A stretch of DNA of 64,000 bases. Origin: Cohnella sp. AR92 (GTDB lineage: Bacteria > Bacillota > Bacilli > Paenibacillales > Paenibacillaceae). Below are positions 53,568-62,411 of the stretch, piece by piece; position 1 is the stretch's first letter; each line of letters begins with the position of its first letter. The DNA lies in NCBI RefSeq assembly GCF_003990975.1, contig NZ_RZJR01000006.1:358550-422549 (forward strand), in the 5' to 3' direction. The position numbers and the translations under genes were made by a program. A model generated the notes under the pieces. It did not search any database, was not told the origin of the DNA, and worked only from the letters and a program-made list of their open reading frames with translations.

Positions 53568-54038
53568 ATGAGCGCGATGAGAAACGTATTGACGAAGCAA
53601 CTGGCGAACTGGATCGTGATCGAGATGAAGCTGAGAAATTACCACTGGCATGTAAGGGGACCGCAATTCTTCACCCTGCATGCGAAGTTCGAAGAGCTGT
53701 ACGGCGAGGCCGCCGAGCACATCGACGAGCTGGCCGAGCGGCTCCTGGCGCTGGGGGATCCTGCGATCCTGTCGCTGTCCGAGACGCTTAAGGCCGCTTC
53801 GATTCAAGAAAGCGGCGGCAAGGAGAACGCCGAACAAATGGTTGCGGCGATCGCGAACGACTTCAGCCTGGCGGCGGAAGAATCGAGGCTCGGCCATTCC
53901 TATGCCGAATCCCTCGGCGACGTCACGAGCGCCGATCTGCTTCAGGACATCGTTGCCGGCCTCGAGAAGCGCATCTGGATGCTGCACGCTTATCTGGGCA
54001 AAGCGATCGAGCCTGCAATCAAGCCGGCCGGCAACTAA
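53568..54038 (+). CDS. dps: Dps/ferritin-like DNA-protecting protein
   Basis: Dodecameric iron-storage protein that oxidises Fe2+ with H2O2. The 156-residue four-helix product contains the inter-subunit ferroxidase residues in NYHWHVRGPQFFTLHAKFEE (His26, His38, Glu42 region) and HIDELAERL (Asp53, Glu57). GGAGGAAAAC precedes the ATG. A PerR-like operator overlaps its transcription start region, and a strong terminator follows. Consistent with peroxide-inducible MrgA-type regulation (inference). Confidence 0.95.
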   Translation: MSAMRNVLTKQLANWIVIEMKLRNYHWHVRGPQFFTLHAKFEELYGEAAEHIDELAERLLALGDPAILSLSETLKAASIQESGGKENAEQMVAAIANDFSLAAEESRLGHSYAESLGDVTSADLLQDIVAGLEKRIWMLHAYLGKAIEPAIKPAGN

Positions 54039-54056
54039 TGAGACGATGCACAATGA

Positions 54057-54094
54057 GAAAGCCGAACGGAAGTTGCTCCGTTCGGCTTCTTTTG
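54057..54094. terminator. dps terminator
   Basis: Stem AAAGCCGAACGGA-N8-(T)CCGTTCGGCTTC followed by TTTTGG. It may also serve the convergent RCC1 gene. Confidence 0.85.
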
Positions 54095-54103
54095 GCATTT
54101 GGT

Positions 54104-55594
54104 TTAAGGTGCCGCGATCTCCACCGAATACGCCGCCGCGTTCCAAGAGACCTTGGCGCCAAGCGTCTCCGAGACGAATCGCAAAGGAACGAGCAAGCTA
54201 TTGCCCGCGTTAATAGGCTTTACATCGAGCTGGACGGCTTTCCCGTCGACGGTCGTTTGTCCGTTCTTCGCGTTAAAGACGATGCGCGTATCGCCCTTGT
54301 CGGCGATCACCCAGCGAGTAGACGTATCCCAACGGATGTCGACGCCCATCTTCTCCAGAACGCCACGAAGCGGAACATAAGTCGTACCGTTCAGAATCAG
54401 CGGCGGCACGGCAAGCTCCAGGGTCTCTCCGTTCAATCGGATGGAAGCCGCTTGGAGGACCGGCTTAAATTCCTTTGCCTCCGGATCTAGGATTCCTTGA
54501 CCGAGTTGCCCGAAGTTATTATCGCCTTTTGAATAAACGCTGCCGTCGCTCATGAGCACGTAGATTGTGCCTCTGCCCGCCGTTATGGCCTTAGCCTGCT
54601 TAACCGGCAAGTCAAGAACGCTGATATGGCTGACAGACCCATCGTAGAATTCCCAACTCCAAGCCTGGCCGTTCGCATCCACCGCCGACCATGTCGTTAA
54701 AGAAACGACTTGACTTATTTTCGGGACTTGGACGGGCAGAAGATCGGCCTTCTTCCAACTGGAATGGTTGTAGTTCTCCCAAACCCAGACGGCTCCCGTG
54801 CTATCAAGCGCTGCACCTTGCCATAAGTCGGCTGCTATCGCCGTAAATTCTCTATCGGAAGGTAGCTGGGTCGGCTTCCGGATATACCCATGGAAAATGT
54901 CTTTCGTATCGTAAGCATGCAAACCCCATACCCAAACCTCGCCGCCGTTCCCAAGCGCAAGCGACGTATAACGGCCCGCCGCGACGCTGTTCACCTTCGG
55001 CAGCCCATTCACCAATCTCGGCTGCAAGCCGTTCTTCCGCGAGTCGTCCCCTAGCTCTCCGTTCTCGTTGCCGCCCCAAGCCCAGACCGTACCGTCGCTC
55101 TTGACGGCAAGACTGTGCGTATCGCCGGCGGACACTTGAATGACGTCCGTCAGCCCCGGTACCTGCACCGGCTCCTCCACCAGCTCCGCTCCCTCGCTTT
55201 GCTTGCCGATCCCGAGCTGGCCGTGTTCATTGCCGCCGACCGCCCACACCGTCCCGTCTTTCTTCAGGAATAGGGTGTGGCGATAACCGCTCGAGACTTG
55301 CTTTACATTGTCGATACGAATCCGCACGGGGAGAAAGGCCGGCGTCGTCGCTCCATGTCCCAGAGCTCCGTAGCCTCCTCCCCATCCCCATACCGTACCG
55401 TCGGCGCCGACGGCGTATGCGGCGGAATCGCCGGCTTCAATCTGGGAGGTCCATAATGCGTTGGGATTCTCCGCTTTCACCGATGTGTTCGATCCGGTTG
55501 TTTCCGCATTGGCGGCAACCGGCAGGAACAACGCCAAGCAGCACAGGACAATGGTTACGCGCAGACGCAACGTCTTCTGGGTCCAGGTAGACAT
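54104..55594 (-). CDS. Secreted RCC1-repeat protein with copper-amine-oxidase stalk domain
   Basis: A 496-residue exported protein. Signal peptide residues 1-29 (ends ANAET). Residues about 45-370 form RCC1-like propeller repeats (VWGWGGGYGALGHG, VWAVGGNEHGQLGIG, VWAWGGNENGELGDD, VYSKGDNNFGQLGQG). Residues about 385-496 are a Cu_amine_oxidN1 stalk domain (NGTTYVPLRGVLEKMG...LLVPLRFVSETLGAKV), common in surface proteins of Paenibacillaceae. Probably a wall-associated binding protein; ligand unknown. GGAGG lies upstream of ATG 55594. Confidence 0.88.
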   Translation of the reverse strand: MSTWTQKTLRLRVTIVLCCLALFLPVAANAETTGSNTSVKAENPNALWTSQIEAGDSAAYAVGADGTVWGWGGGYGALGHGATTPAFLPVRIRIDNVKQVSSGYRHTLFLKKDGTVWAVGGNEHGQLGIGKQSEGAELVEEPVQVPGLTDVIQVSAGDTHSLAVKSDGTVWAWGGNENGELGDDSRKNGLQPRLVNGLPKVNSVAAGRYTSLALGNGGEVWVWGLHAYDTKDIFHGYIRKPTQLPSDREFTAIAADLWQGAALDSTGAVWVWENYNHSSWKKADLLPVQVPKISQVVSLTTWSAVDANGQAWSWEFYDGSVSHISVLDLPVKQAKAITAGRGTIYVLMSDGSVYSKGDNNFGQLGQGILDPEAKEFKPVLQAASIRLNGETLELAVPPLILNGTTYVPLRGVLEKMGVDIRWDTSTRWVIADKGDTRIVFNAKNGQTTVDGKAVQLDVKPINAGNSLLVPLRFVSETLGAKVSWNAAAYSVEIAAP

Positions 55595-55806
55595 GATCGC
55601 GACAGCCTCCAAACTTCATATTCGATCCGCCGTATTTTTACGGCCGATCCATTGTTTGGAATATAGACGATAGAGAAGGCTTGTTTGTTGCGGAACGGAA
55701 GGCGATGGAGGACTTATCTCTCCAAGCGCCGGTTTACTCTGTCTGCGTAGCCCCTCAGGAGCCTCTGTTACTGCGATTTTCTGAATATCTCGTTGCCCTA
55801 GCATGT

Positions 55807-55848
55807 AAACAAAAGACCGCCTGGAGCCGAGAACGGCCAAGGCGGTCT
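55807..55848 (-). terminator. Terminator of the gluconate/monooxygenase operon
   Basis: Minus-strand stem AGACCGCC/GGCGGTCT with an inner GGCC-GAGAAC-GGCTCC region, followed by TTTTGTTT. Placed right after the monooxygenase gene. Confidence 0.85.
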
Positions 55849-55860
55849 GGAGAGAGTTCC

Positions 55861-56220
55861 TTAAGCTTGGGTGTTGAACAAGACCTCATGAATAGTCAGC
55901 TTGGATCCAAGCATGATGCCTGACGGAGGACCCTGCCGCGGAGAAGATTCCGCCTCTCCGGCTCCTTGCGGGGCTGCCGCCGGCCGAGAGTGAGCGTGGG
56001 CTTGCTTGAAGGCGTCGCTGTTCACCCAGCCGTCGAAAGCTTCCTTGCTCTCCCAAGTGGTGCACACCCGCAGCTCGTCGTGCTCTTCCCCGGGCGCGAA
56101 TTGCAGTTCCATCTTCACGAAGCCGGGCGATTGCTGGACTCCCTTCGGGTTCTTGAACCTCTCCGCCACCTCAAGGCCGTGTCCCGGCTTGATGCGGATC
56201 GTGTTGGTCGCTACGATCAT
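55861..56220 (-). CDS. Antibiotic biosynthesis/heme-degrading monooxygenase (ABM, HmoA-like)
   Basis: A 119-residue ABM-fold protein: IVATNTIRIKPGHGLEVAERF, SPGFVKMEL, TWESKEAFDGWVNSDAFKQAHA with a His near residue 75, as in IsdG/HmoA heme monooxygenases. A Pro/Ala/Gly-rich insert (about 79-99) precedes the C-terminal strand. GGAGGAGAGG precedes the ATG. It begins 21 nt after gntK and ahead of the terminator, so it looks co-transcribed with the gluconate genes. Heme degradation is not certain. Confidence 0.82.
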   Translation of the reverse strand: MIVATNTIRIKPGHGLEVAERFKNPKGVQQSPGFVKMELQFAPGEEHDELRVCTTWESKEAFDGWVNSDAFKQAHAHSRPAAAPQGAGEAESSPRQGPPSGIMLGSKLTIHEVLFNTQA

Positions 56221-56241
56221 TAGCCTCTCCTCCTTCTTGTC

Positions 56242-57798
56242 TCACTCTTGATTAAACAACTTCTGCTGGAACTTCGCAATGTCGGCGTATTCTTCCTCCA
56301 GCTTGCGAGAAAGACGAACGAAGAGCGGCAGGAGCTCCCGGTACGTCTCGGAAGCGGCCGCATCGGGGATATGCTCGTGGGTCGTGCCGACCATCGACGC
56401 TACCTTCGAGAAGGCGTCCGCGTCGCCGAATGCCTGCAGGCCGAGCACGACCGCTCCCAGGCAGGAGCTCTCGTAGCTCTCCGGCACGACGACGTTCTGG
56501 CCGAAGATGTCGGCCATCATCTGGCGCCAGAGCGGCGAGCGCGCGAAGCCTCCGGTCGCGAGAATCCGCTTGGGCACGCCGGTCGTTTCCTGCATCGCCA
56601 GCATGACCGTATACAGGTTGTAGACGACGCCTTCCAGGACGGCGCGGATCATATGCTCCTTCTGATGGTGCAGGGTCAGCCCGAAGAAGGAGCCGCGCGC
56701 GTCCGGATTCCAGAGCGGCGCCCGCTCCCCCGTCAGGTACGGAAGGAACAGCAAGCCGTCCGAACCGGGACGGACTCTCTCGGCGATGCGGGTCAGAACG
56801 TCGTAGGGGCTGATGCCGAGCCGCTTCGCGGTCTCCGTCTCGGACGCGGCGAACTCGTCGCGCACCCAACGGAAGATGACGCCGCCGTTGTTGACCGGCC
56901 CCCCGATGACCCACTTCGTGTCCGTCAACGCGTAACAGAAGTATCGGCCCTTCGGGTCGGTCGCCGGCTCGTCGATAACGGTACGGATCGCTCCGCTCGT
57001 GCCGATCGTCACGGCAACGACGCCGGGATCGATCGCGTTCAGTCCCAGGTTGGACAGAACGCCGTCGCTCGCCCCTACGACGAACGGCGTGGAAGCCGCC
57101 AATCCCATCCGGGCTGCGGCGGAGGCGTTCGTCATGCCCTCGAGAATAAACGTCGTCGGAACGAGCTCGGACAGCCGCTCCGGCGTTACGCCTGCGATCG
57201 ACAACGCCTCTTCGTCCCATTCGAGGCGGGACAGGTTCATCATTCCCGTCGCGGACGCGATGGAATGATCGACGACATATCGGCCGAAGAGGCGGAATAA
57301 CACGTATTCCTTGATCGAGACAAACTTCGCCGCCTGCTCGAACAGCTCGGGAACGTCGTAGCGAAGCCACATCAGCTTCGTAATCGGAGACATCGGATGA
57401 ATCGGCGTTCCCGTGCGGCGATACACCGCCAGCCCGTTCATCTCGTTCTTCAGCTTCTTGGCCCAATCGGCGCTGCGGTTGTCCGCCCACGTCATCCCCC
57501 TCATCAGAGGCTTGCCGTCGGCATCAAGCGGAATGACGCTGTGCATGGCCGAGCTGCAGGAGACGAATTGAACGTCCTCCGGCCTAAGTCCCGCTTCCTT
57601 CACCGCCAGCCCGACGGAACGAACGACCGCCGCGAAGATCTCTTCCGGATCCTGCTCGGCGATCGACGGCGTCGGCGTATAGAGCGGATAGCCCTCGTTC
57701 GCCGTTGCGATTACCTTGCCTTCCCGGTCGAACACGACCGCTTTCGTGCTGGTCGTCCCCATATCGATTCCAATGCGATAACCTGCGTTGCTTCTCAT
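56242..57798 (-). CDS. gntK: Gluconokinase (FGGY family)
   Basis: Phosphorylates gluconate to 6-phosphogluconate. The 518-residue FGGY kinase has the N-terminal phosphate loop GIDMGTTSTKAVVFD, TWADNRS, the GASDG and TIGTSGAIR phosphate-2 segments and the C-terminal ATGGFARSPLWRQ signature. Start 57798 follows GGGGAGAGACGG. It lies 34 nt after gntP. Assignment to gluconate rather than xylulose rests on the gntP/gntR neighbours and length. Confidence 0.92.
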   Translation of the reverse strand: MRSNAGYRIGIDMGTTSTKAVVFDREGKVIATANEGYPLYTPTPSIAEQDPEEIFAAVVRSVGLAVKEAGLRPEDVQFVSCSSAMHSVIPLDADGKPLMRGMTWADNRSADWAKKLKNEMNGLAVYRRTGTPIHPMSPITKLMWLRYDVPELFEQAAKFVSIKEYVLFRLFGRYVVDHSIASATGMMNLSRLEWDEEALSIAGVTPERLSELVPTTFILEGMTNASAAARMGLAASTPFVVGASDGVLSNLGLNAIDPGVVAVTIGTSGAIRTVIDEPATDPKGRYFCYALTDTKWVIGGPVNNGGVIFRWVRDEFAASETETAKRLGISPYDVLTRIAERVRPGSDGLLFLPYLTGERAPLWNPDARGSFFGLTLHHQKEHMIRAVLEGVVYNLYTVMLAMQETTGVPKRILATGGFARSPLWRQMMADIFGQNVVVPESYESSCLGAVVLGLQAFGDADAFSKVASMVGTTHEHIPDAAASETYRELLPLFVRLSRKLEEEYADIAKFQQKLFNQE

Positions 57799-57832
57799 AC
57801 CGTCTCTCCCCGCTCTCTCCAACAGCTTTGCT

Positions 57833-59194
57833 TTATACAAATGCGCTTACGATCAGAATAAGGATCAATCCCGCCACCGACAAGAGGGTCTCCATGACCG
57901 TCCAGGATTTGAGCGTCTGCGGGACGCTCATGTTGAAGAATTCCTTCACCATCCAGAAGCCCGCGTCGTTGACGTGAGACAGGACGAGCGATCCCGCTCC
58001 CGTCGCCAGCACGACAAGCTCGACGTTCGCTCCCGGCGTCATCGCGAGCACCGGCGCGACGATGCCGGCCGAGGTCGTCATCGCGACGGTCGCCGAACCG
58101 GTCGCGACGCGAATCAACGCGGCGACCAGCCAAGCGAACAGAATGACGTTGATGTTCGCGTTCGTTGCCAGATCCGCGATCGCCTGGCCGACGCCGCTGT
58201 CGATCAGCACCTGCTTGAACGCTCCGCCTCCTCCGATGATAAGGACGATGCCGGCGATCGGCGGCAGGCTGTCGGAAGCGAACTTCGACACTTCTTCCTT
58301 CGTGAACCCTCGCGCGAACCCGAGCGAGAAGAACGAGAATACGACCGAGATCAGCAAGGCGACGACTTCATGGCCGATAAATTCGCAGAACACGGTGAAG
58401 CCGCTTGTCTTGTCCGGATCGGCGATGCTGGCGATGGAGCCGATCAGCATGAGGATGACCGGAAGCAGAATCGTGAACAGCGTGATGCCGAAGCCCGGCA
58501 GGCTGCGCTGCTCCTTCATGGCGAACTGCTCCACCAGCTTCGGATCGGGTTCGACTTGAATTCGCTTGCCGATAAACTTGCCGAAGACCGGACCGGCCAG
58601 AATGGCGACCGGCAGACCGATCAGGATCGAATAAAGGATCGTCTTGCCGAGATTGGCCCCGTAAGCGTCGATGGCGATCATCGGCGCCGGATGAGGCGGA
58701 ACGAGCCCGTGCACGACGGATAAGCCCGCCAGCATCGGAATTCCGATCTGCAGCAGCGGCATCTTGATCTTGCGCGCCACGATGAAGACGATCGGAATAA
58801 GCAGAATGACGCCGACCTCGAAGAACACCGGAATGCCGACGAGGAAGCCTACGATCAGCATCGCCCAATGCACTTTGCGGTCCCCGAATCGATCGATCAG
58901 CGTCGTCGCGATTCTCTCCGCGCCCCCCGACTCGGCCATCATCTTGCCGAGCATCGTGCCGAGACCGATGACGATCGCGATCGTGCCTAGCGTTCCCCCG
59001 AGTCCCTTCGTGATCGACGTGACGGCGTCCGCCGGCTTCATGCCCGTCAGCAGCCCGAGACCGAGGGCCGAGATCAGCAGCGTGACGAACGGATTCCACT
59101 TGTACTTGGAGATCATGACGATGAGGAAAGCGATTGCAATTAACGTCCAAACTAACAAAGTAGCGGTATGGCTCATTCCGAACAAAGTGTTCAT
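57833..59194 (-). CDS. gntP: Gluconate:H+ symporter, GntP family
   Basis: A 453-residue permease with about twelve to fourteen hydrophobic segments. GntP family blocks are seen: GLGGTLGTIAIVIGLGTMLGK (in two parts), VPPHPAPM, GGGGAFKQVLIDSGVG and SHVNDAGFWMVKEF. AGGAGGACGAC precedes the ATG. It imports gluconate for the kinase encoded next in the operon. A GntR-type operator sits about 190 nt upstream. Confidence 0.94.
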   Translation of the reverse strand: MNTLFGMSHTATLLVWTLIAIAFLIVMISKYKWNPFVTLLISALGLGLLTGMKPADAVTSITKGLGGTLGTIAIVIGLGTMLGKMMAESGGAERIATTLIDRFGDRKVHWAMLIVGFLVGIPVFFEVGVILLIPIVFIVARKIKMPLLQIGIPMLAGLSVVHGLVPPHPAPMIAIDAYGANLGKTILYSILIGLPVAILAGPVFGKFIGKRIQVEPDPKLVEQFAMKEQRSLPGFGITLFTILLPVILMLIGSIASIADPDKTSGFTVFCEFIGHEVVALLISVVFSFFSLGFARGFTKEEVSKFASDSLPPIAGIVLIIGGGGAFKQVLIDSGVGQAIADLATNANINVILFAWLVAALIRVATGSATVAMTTSAGIVAPVLAMTPGANVELVVLATGAGSLVLSHVNDAGFWMVKEFFNMSVPQTLKSWTVMETLLSVAGLILILIVSAFV

Positions 59195-59377
59195 GTCGTC
59201 CTCCTGATGGTTGATCTGGTTGCCGGACCTATGCGGTCATCCAAGCATCTTGCTGCTAGTGTTGCCTTTCTTGGCAGGAACAACCGCTTAAGCACAAATC
59301 GTTCGTTGTCCTTGATGCGAAGAATATTGCTTAGACTGTATAAGCAAAGATGTGCGCAAAAAATCGCCGATAAATGC

Positions 59378-59395
59378 CTACAAGTATACATGTCG
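59378..59395. promoter_or_regulatory. GntR-type operator before gntP
   Basis: CTACAAGTATACATGTCG is a near-palindrome centred on GTATAC and resembles the Bacillus gluconate operator ATACTTGTATACAAGTAT (from memory). It lies between gntR and gntP. Confidence 0.65.
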
Positions 59396-59470
59396 ACAAC
59401 TTTGATCGAGAGAAGCTCAGCCAATCGCTGATCTCTCTTGTACTCGAGTAAGCTATCGTCAATGCGGGGC

Positions 59471-60148
59471 CTAAGATTGGCCAAGGCTGCGGTGCAAGGT
59501 GACGTAAGAATCGGCAAAGTAATTCCGAACCTGCTTTCGAATCTCCGTCTCGCTTCCGGACCGCAATCCCTGAAGGAGAACCCGGTGCTTCTCGACGACC
59601 GCTTCGGTCCGCTCCTCGCCCTCGCCGAACACTTTCTCCGTCGTCACGAGCATGACGGTGAGTACGAGCTGACGAATGCTGCGCCACAGCTGCCAGATTC
59701 GCGAATGCTTGGCTTCCGCGACGATGGTCTCGTGGAAGGAGAAGTCCTGGAACGCGAACTCCTCGACGTCCCGATGCTTCGCGGCGAGCGTCATCTTGTC
59801 GATGATGCGCTCGAGCTGAACGATGACCGGCTCCAGGTCCATATGCGACAGCCTCTCTTGGACGAAGCCTTCGATCAAGCTTCGGACGTCGAACAGCTCC
59901 CGGACCTCGTCCTCGCTTAAGCCGAGAACGACGGCCCCCATTCTCTCGAGCCGAATAAGGCCTTCGTCGGATAGCGTGCGCAGGGATTCCCGAACCGGCG
60001 AACGGCTCGTGCCGAAATCCGCGGCGATCCGGTTCTCGGACAGCTTCTCCCCGGGCTTGAGCTTGCCGGTGACGATGCCGAGCCGAAGCTCGCAAGTAAT
60101 CGCTTCGCCGAGCGACGCTCCGCGGAGCCATGCGGCAGGATAAGCCAT
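59471..60148 (-). CDS. gntR: GntR family repressor of gluconate genes (FCD domain)
   Basis: A 225-residue FadR-subfamily regulator: N-terminal winged helix (GEKLSENRIAADFGTSRSPVRESL in two parts) and a C-terminal FCD ligand domain with metal-binding residues (FHETIVAEAKHSRI). Start 60148 follows GAGGGTG; a TTG start at 60184 would include the operator. The operator copies before gntR and gntP suggest repression relieved by gluconate, as in Bacillus. Confidence 0.92.
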   Translation of the reverse strand: MAYPAAWLRGASLGEAITCELRLGIVTGKLKPGEKLSENRIAADFGTSRSPVRESLRTLSDEGLIRLERMGAVVLGLSEDEVRELFDVRSLIEGFVQERLSHMDLEPVIVQLERIIDKMTLAAKHRDVEEFAFQDFSFHETIVAEAKHSRIWQLWRSIRQLVLTVMLVTTEKVFGEGEERTEAVVEKHRVLLQGLRSGSETEIRKQVRNYFADSYVTLHRSLGQS

Positions 60149-60170
60149 CCCGGTCACACCCTCTCGCTGT

Positions 60171-60188
60171 GTACTTGTATACAACTTA
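60171..60188. promoter_or_regulatory. GntR-type operator before gntR
   Basis: GTACTTGTATACAACTTA matches most positions of the Bacillus GntR operator ATACTTGTATACAAGTAT and lies about 25 nt upstream of the gntR start, implying autoregulation. Confidence 0.75.
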
Positions 60189-60243
60189 GAAAAGCAGTTT
60201 TTATTTTACCCTTCGATTTGTCCTTTGTAAACGGTTAATTTCT

Positions 60244-61338
60244 TCAATCGACAAAGACGGACAGGAACCGTTTGATCGCGCGCGGGCCGTCCAAGTCCAT
60301 GGCGAAGCGGATCGGATTCCCCGATGCATCGGAAGGCGGATCCCGGCGATCGGCGACCACCATGCCGGCCGCGAGACCGCCGCCGCTCTCGACCCGGGCG
60401 CGCCAGGTCTGGAAGGCGAACAGCCCCGACTCTTCGGCCGCTAGCACGCCGAGCGTCGCGTGAAGCGGGATGCAGCCGAGCGGGCAGCCTGTCGCGAGCA
60501 GGCGCCGCGCTCGGTAGGCATGCAGCCGCCGCAGCAGCTCGGCGGCGCGGAGCTTCCGCGGCTCGCGGCTCATCTCCGCCGCGAGCGCGAGATCGGCGGC
60601 GGCGAGCAGCGCGCGCCGCGCCGCGTCCAGTCCGACGGCCGTGAGCTGCGCGGCCGTCCGGAACAGCGCCGCGGCGGCCTGCGGGTCGCCGCGGAAGCTC
60701 GTCTCCGCCACGGGCGTGGCGTCGCCCGGGGCAAGCACGGTTCCGCCCGCCGCGACGATCTCGCGGAACCGGGCGCGGGTGGCCGGCTCGAGCGCCAGCG
60801 CGGCCGGCCAATTGGAGGCTCGTCCCGCGAGCACGAGCGTGAGCTCGCCGGGACGAGCCTTGGCCGCGCGCGCGAGGAACGGCGCGGCGGGCAGCGGTTC
60901 CGGCGCCTGATCGGAAGGGGCGAGCAGCGCGTCCCCCAGCCCCTGGCGGCCGTCGTCGCCAGGGACGCCGCCGCTACCGCGCTCTTCGTGCGCGGAAGCT
61001 ACCCTGCCCTCCCGCGACCCCCGCTCATCAACCCCGTCGCCGGGAAGAGGCATCGCCGATTCCGCGCCTATCGCGACGGGAATCTCATAGCCGGGCTCGC
61101 ACAAACGAATAAGACGCAAGGCGTTGTCCGCGGCCTGGCGCGCGGAATACGCGCCGTTGGAGGTCGCGAGGATGCCCTCAAGGCGAACCCGGGGCGACAG
61201 CAGCGCGTAGACGAGCGCGAACGCGCTGTCGATGCCGGCGCCGATATCGAGGATGAGCCTCGGTTTCTGCTTCGAATGATGCGTGTCCGGCCAGTCCCGC
61301 TCCTCCTCCACCGTAAGCTCCCCCTTCGGATTTACCAT
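60244..61338 (-). CDS. Nucleoside-hydrolase-like protein with degenerate active site
   Basis: A 364-residue protein with the layout of ribonucleoside hydrolases (IUNH): LILDIGAGIDSAFALV opens the fold, TSNGAYSARQAADNALRL matches the second helix region, and PLGCIPLHATLGVLAAEE the late segment. The calcium-binding DTDPGIDDA motif is changed to D31-I-G-A-G-I-D37-S, and the C-terminal catalytic Asp context reads LHAT rather than HDxL/HDPL. A long Gly/Glu/Arg-rich insert (about 100-135) is present. G+C is extreme in the middle. Weak RBS. Probably not a working nucleosidase. Confidence 0.6.
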   Translation of the reverse strand: MVNPKGELTVEEERDWPDTHHSKQKPRLILDIGAGIDSAFALVYALLSPRVRLEGILATSNGAYSARQAADNALRLIRLCEPGYEIPVAIGAESAMPLPGDGVDERGSREGRVASAHEERGSGGVPGDDGRQGLGDALLAPSDQAPEPLPAAPFLARAAKARPGELTLVLAGRASNWPAALALEPATRARFREIVAAGGTVLAPGDATPVAETSFRGDPQAAAALFRTAAQLTAVGLDAARRALLAAADLALAAEMSREPRKLRAAELLRRLHAYRARRLLATGCPLGCIPLHATLGVLAAEESGLFAFQTWRARVESGGGLAAGMVVADRRDPPSDASGNPIRFAMDLDGPRAIKRFLSVFVD

Positions 61339-61383
61339 TTTCCCCGTATTGGCCTAACAGGCTTGAATATTAACATATATGAC

Positions 61384-61412
61384 AAAGAAGCCTGCGCATG
61401 ACAGGCTTCTTC
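61384..61412 (-). terminator. Terminator of the YqkE-like gene
   Basis: Stem AAGAAGCCTG-N7-CAGGCTTCTT, about 20 nt after the stop codon of the minus-strand gene. Confidence 0.75.
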
Positions 61413-61432
61413 TACGTCCGGCTTGGAGCCGC

Positions 61433-61702
61433 TTATTTGTACTTCTTCCAATCCGCGCTGCTGTTGTTCAGAAGATACTCGAAGTCGTTGTCGAGCCGCT
61501 TCTGCTCCGCTTTGCGCTTCTCCTCTTCTTCCTGGCGCTTGCGCTCGCGGACGGCCGCTTCCTCGGCTTTGAGCTCGTCGGCTTGAGCCTTCAGCTTGCG
61601 GATGACATCGGCTCCGAGCAGCTCCTTGAGGGTCATCGGCGCGTCGGACGAATCCGCGGTCGCGGGCTTGCTTGCCGTCGGGTTCTGTTTTTTCTTCGCC
61701 AC
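61433..61702 (-). CDS. YqkE-like (DUF3886) small coiled-coil protein
   Basis: An 89-residue highly charged protein: a Ser/Ala/Thr leader, LKELLGADVIRKLKAQADELK, a Glu/Arg/Lys-rich helix (KRQEEEEKRKAEQKRL) and a conserved tail DFEYLLNNSSADWKKYK. This matches the DUF3886 (Bacillus YqkE) pattern. GTG start with GGAGGAACCGATC upstream. Cytoplasmic; function unknown. It follows the UPF0173 hydrolase gene by 19 nt, so the two may be co-transcribed. Confidence 0.85.
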   Translation of the reverse strand: MAKKKQNPTASKPATADSSDAPMTLKELLGADVIRKLKAQADELKAEEAAVRERKRQEEEEKRKAEQKRLDNDFEYLLNNSSADWKKYK

Positions 61703-61721
61703 GATCGGTTCCTCCTATGGA

Positions 61722-62411
61722 TTACAGGGTGAAACGGTCTCCCGGAGCCATGACATGGCCGCGAATTCCGTTCTGCTCCAGCTTATTCACGAACGCTTCG
61801 GAATCCTGGCGGATTGGCGGGAACGTGTCGTAGTGAACCGGCACGACGTGCCGGGCGCCGAACCACTTCGCCGCTTGCAGCGCATCCTCCGGCCCCATCG
61901 TGAAGTGATCTCCGATCGGCAGGAAAGCAAGGTCGATGCTCTCGCGTTCGCCGATCATCTTCATGTCGCCGTACAGGCAGGTGTCGCCGGTATGCAGGAT
62001 CGTCTTGCCTTCGGCGCGAATAAGGAAGCCGGCGGGCATTCCCGCGTAGTGAATCGTCTTGGTCTTCTCGTCGACGATACCCGAGCTGTGGAAGGCCGGG
62101 ATCATCTTCGCCTTCGCGAAGCCGAGATCGTACGTGCCGCCAAGATTCATGCCGACCGTCCGAACGCCTTGCCAGGACATGTAGGTCGCGAGCTCCACGA
62201 TCGCGACGACCGGCGCGTCGTTCGCTTTCGCGATCGGCTCCGCATCGAGGATATGATCGCCGTGGGCGTGCGTGAGCAGAACGGCATCCGCCTTTATGTC
62301 TTCCGGCTTCGTAACGGCAAGCGGGTTGCCTCTAAGAAAAGGATCGATGATAAGCGACTTGCCGCCTGTCTCGATCTGTATGCAAGAATGGCCATGGTAT
62401 GTAATTTCCAT
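61722..62411 (-). CDS. UPF0173 metal-dependent hydrolase (YtkL-like)
   Basis: A 229-residue metallo-beta-lactamase-fold protein. It shows the N-terminal ITYHGHSCIQIE, the core LLTHAHGDHILD (His near 47-52), the ILHTGDTCLYGD Asp and the VPVHYDTFPPI His, so the dinuclear site is complete. Family members lack an established substrate. AGGAGG precedes ATG 62411; an ATG 39 nt upstream has no RBS. Confidence 0.93.
   Translation of the reverse strand: MEITYHGHSCIQIETGGKSLIIDPFLRGNPLAVTKPEDIKADAVLLTHAHGDHILDAEPIAKANDAPVVAIVELATYMSWQGVRTVGMNLGGTYDLGFAKAKMIPAFHSSGIVDEKTKTIHYAGMPAGFLIRAEGKTILHTGDTCLYGDMKMIGERESIDLAFLPIGDHFTMGPEDALQAAKWFGARHVVPVHYDTFPPIRQDSEAFVNKLEQNGIRGHVMAPGDRFTL

Noticed and set aside
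56252..57490. 412-codon minus-strand frame inside gntK
   Set aside because: Same strand but another frame of a clear gluconokinase; extremely Arg-rich, no RBS, no family.
52357..61412. Similar CAGGCTT hairpins at 52357 and 61384 as copies of a mobile repeat
   Set aside because: Similarity is limited to the terminator stem itself; flanks differ, so convergent terminator sequence is sufficient explanation.
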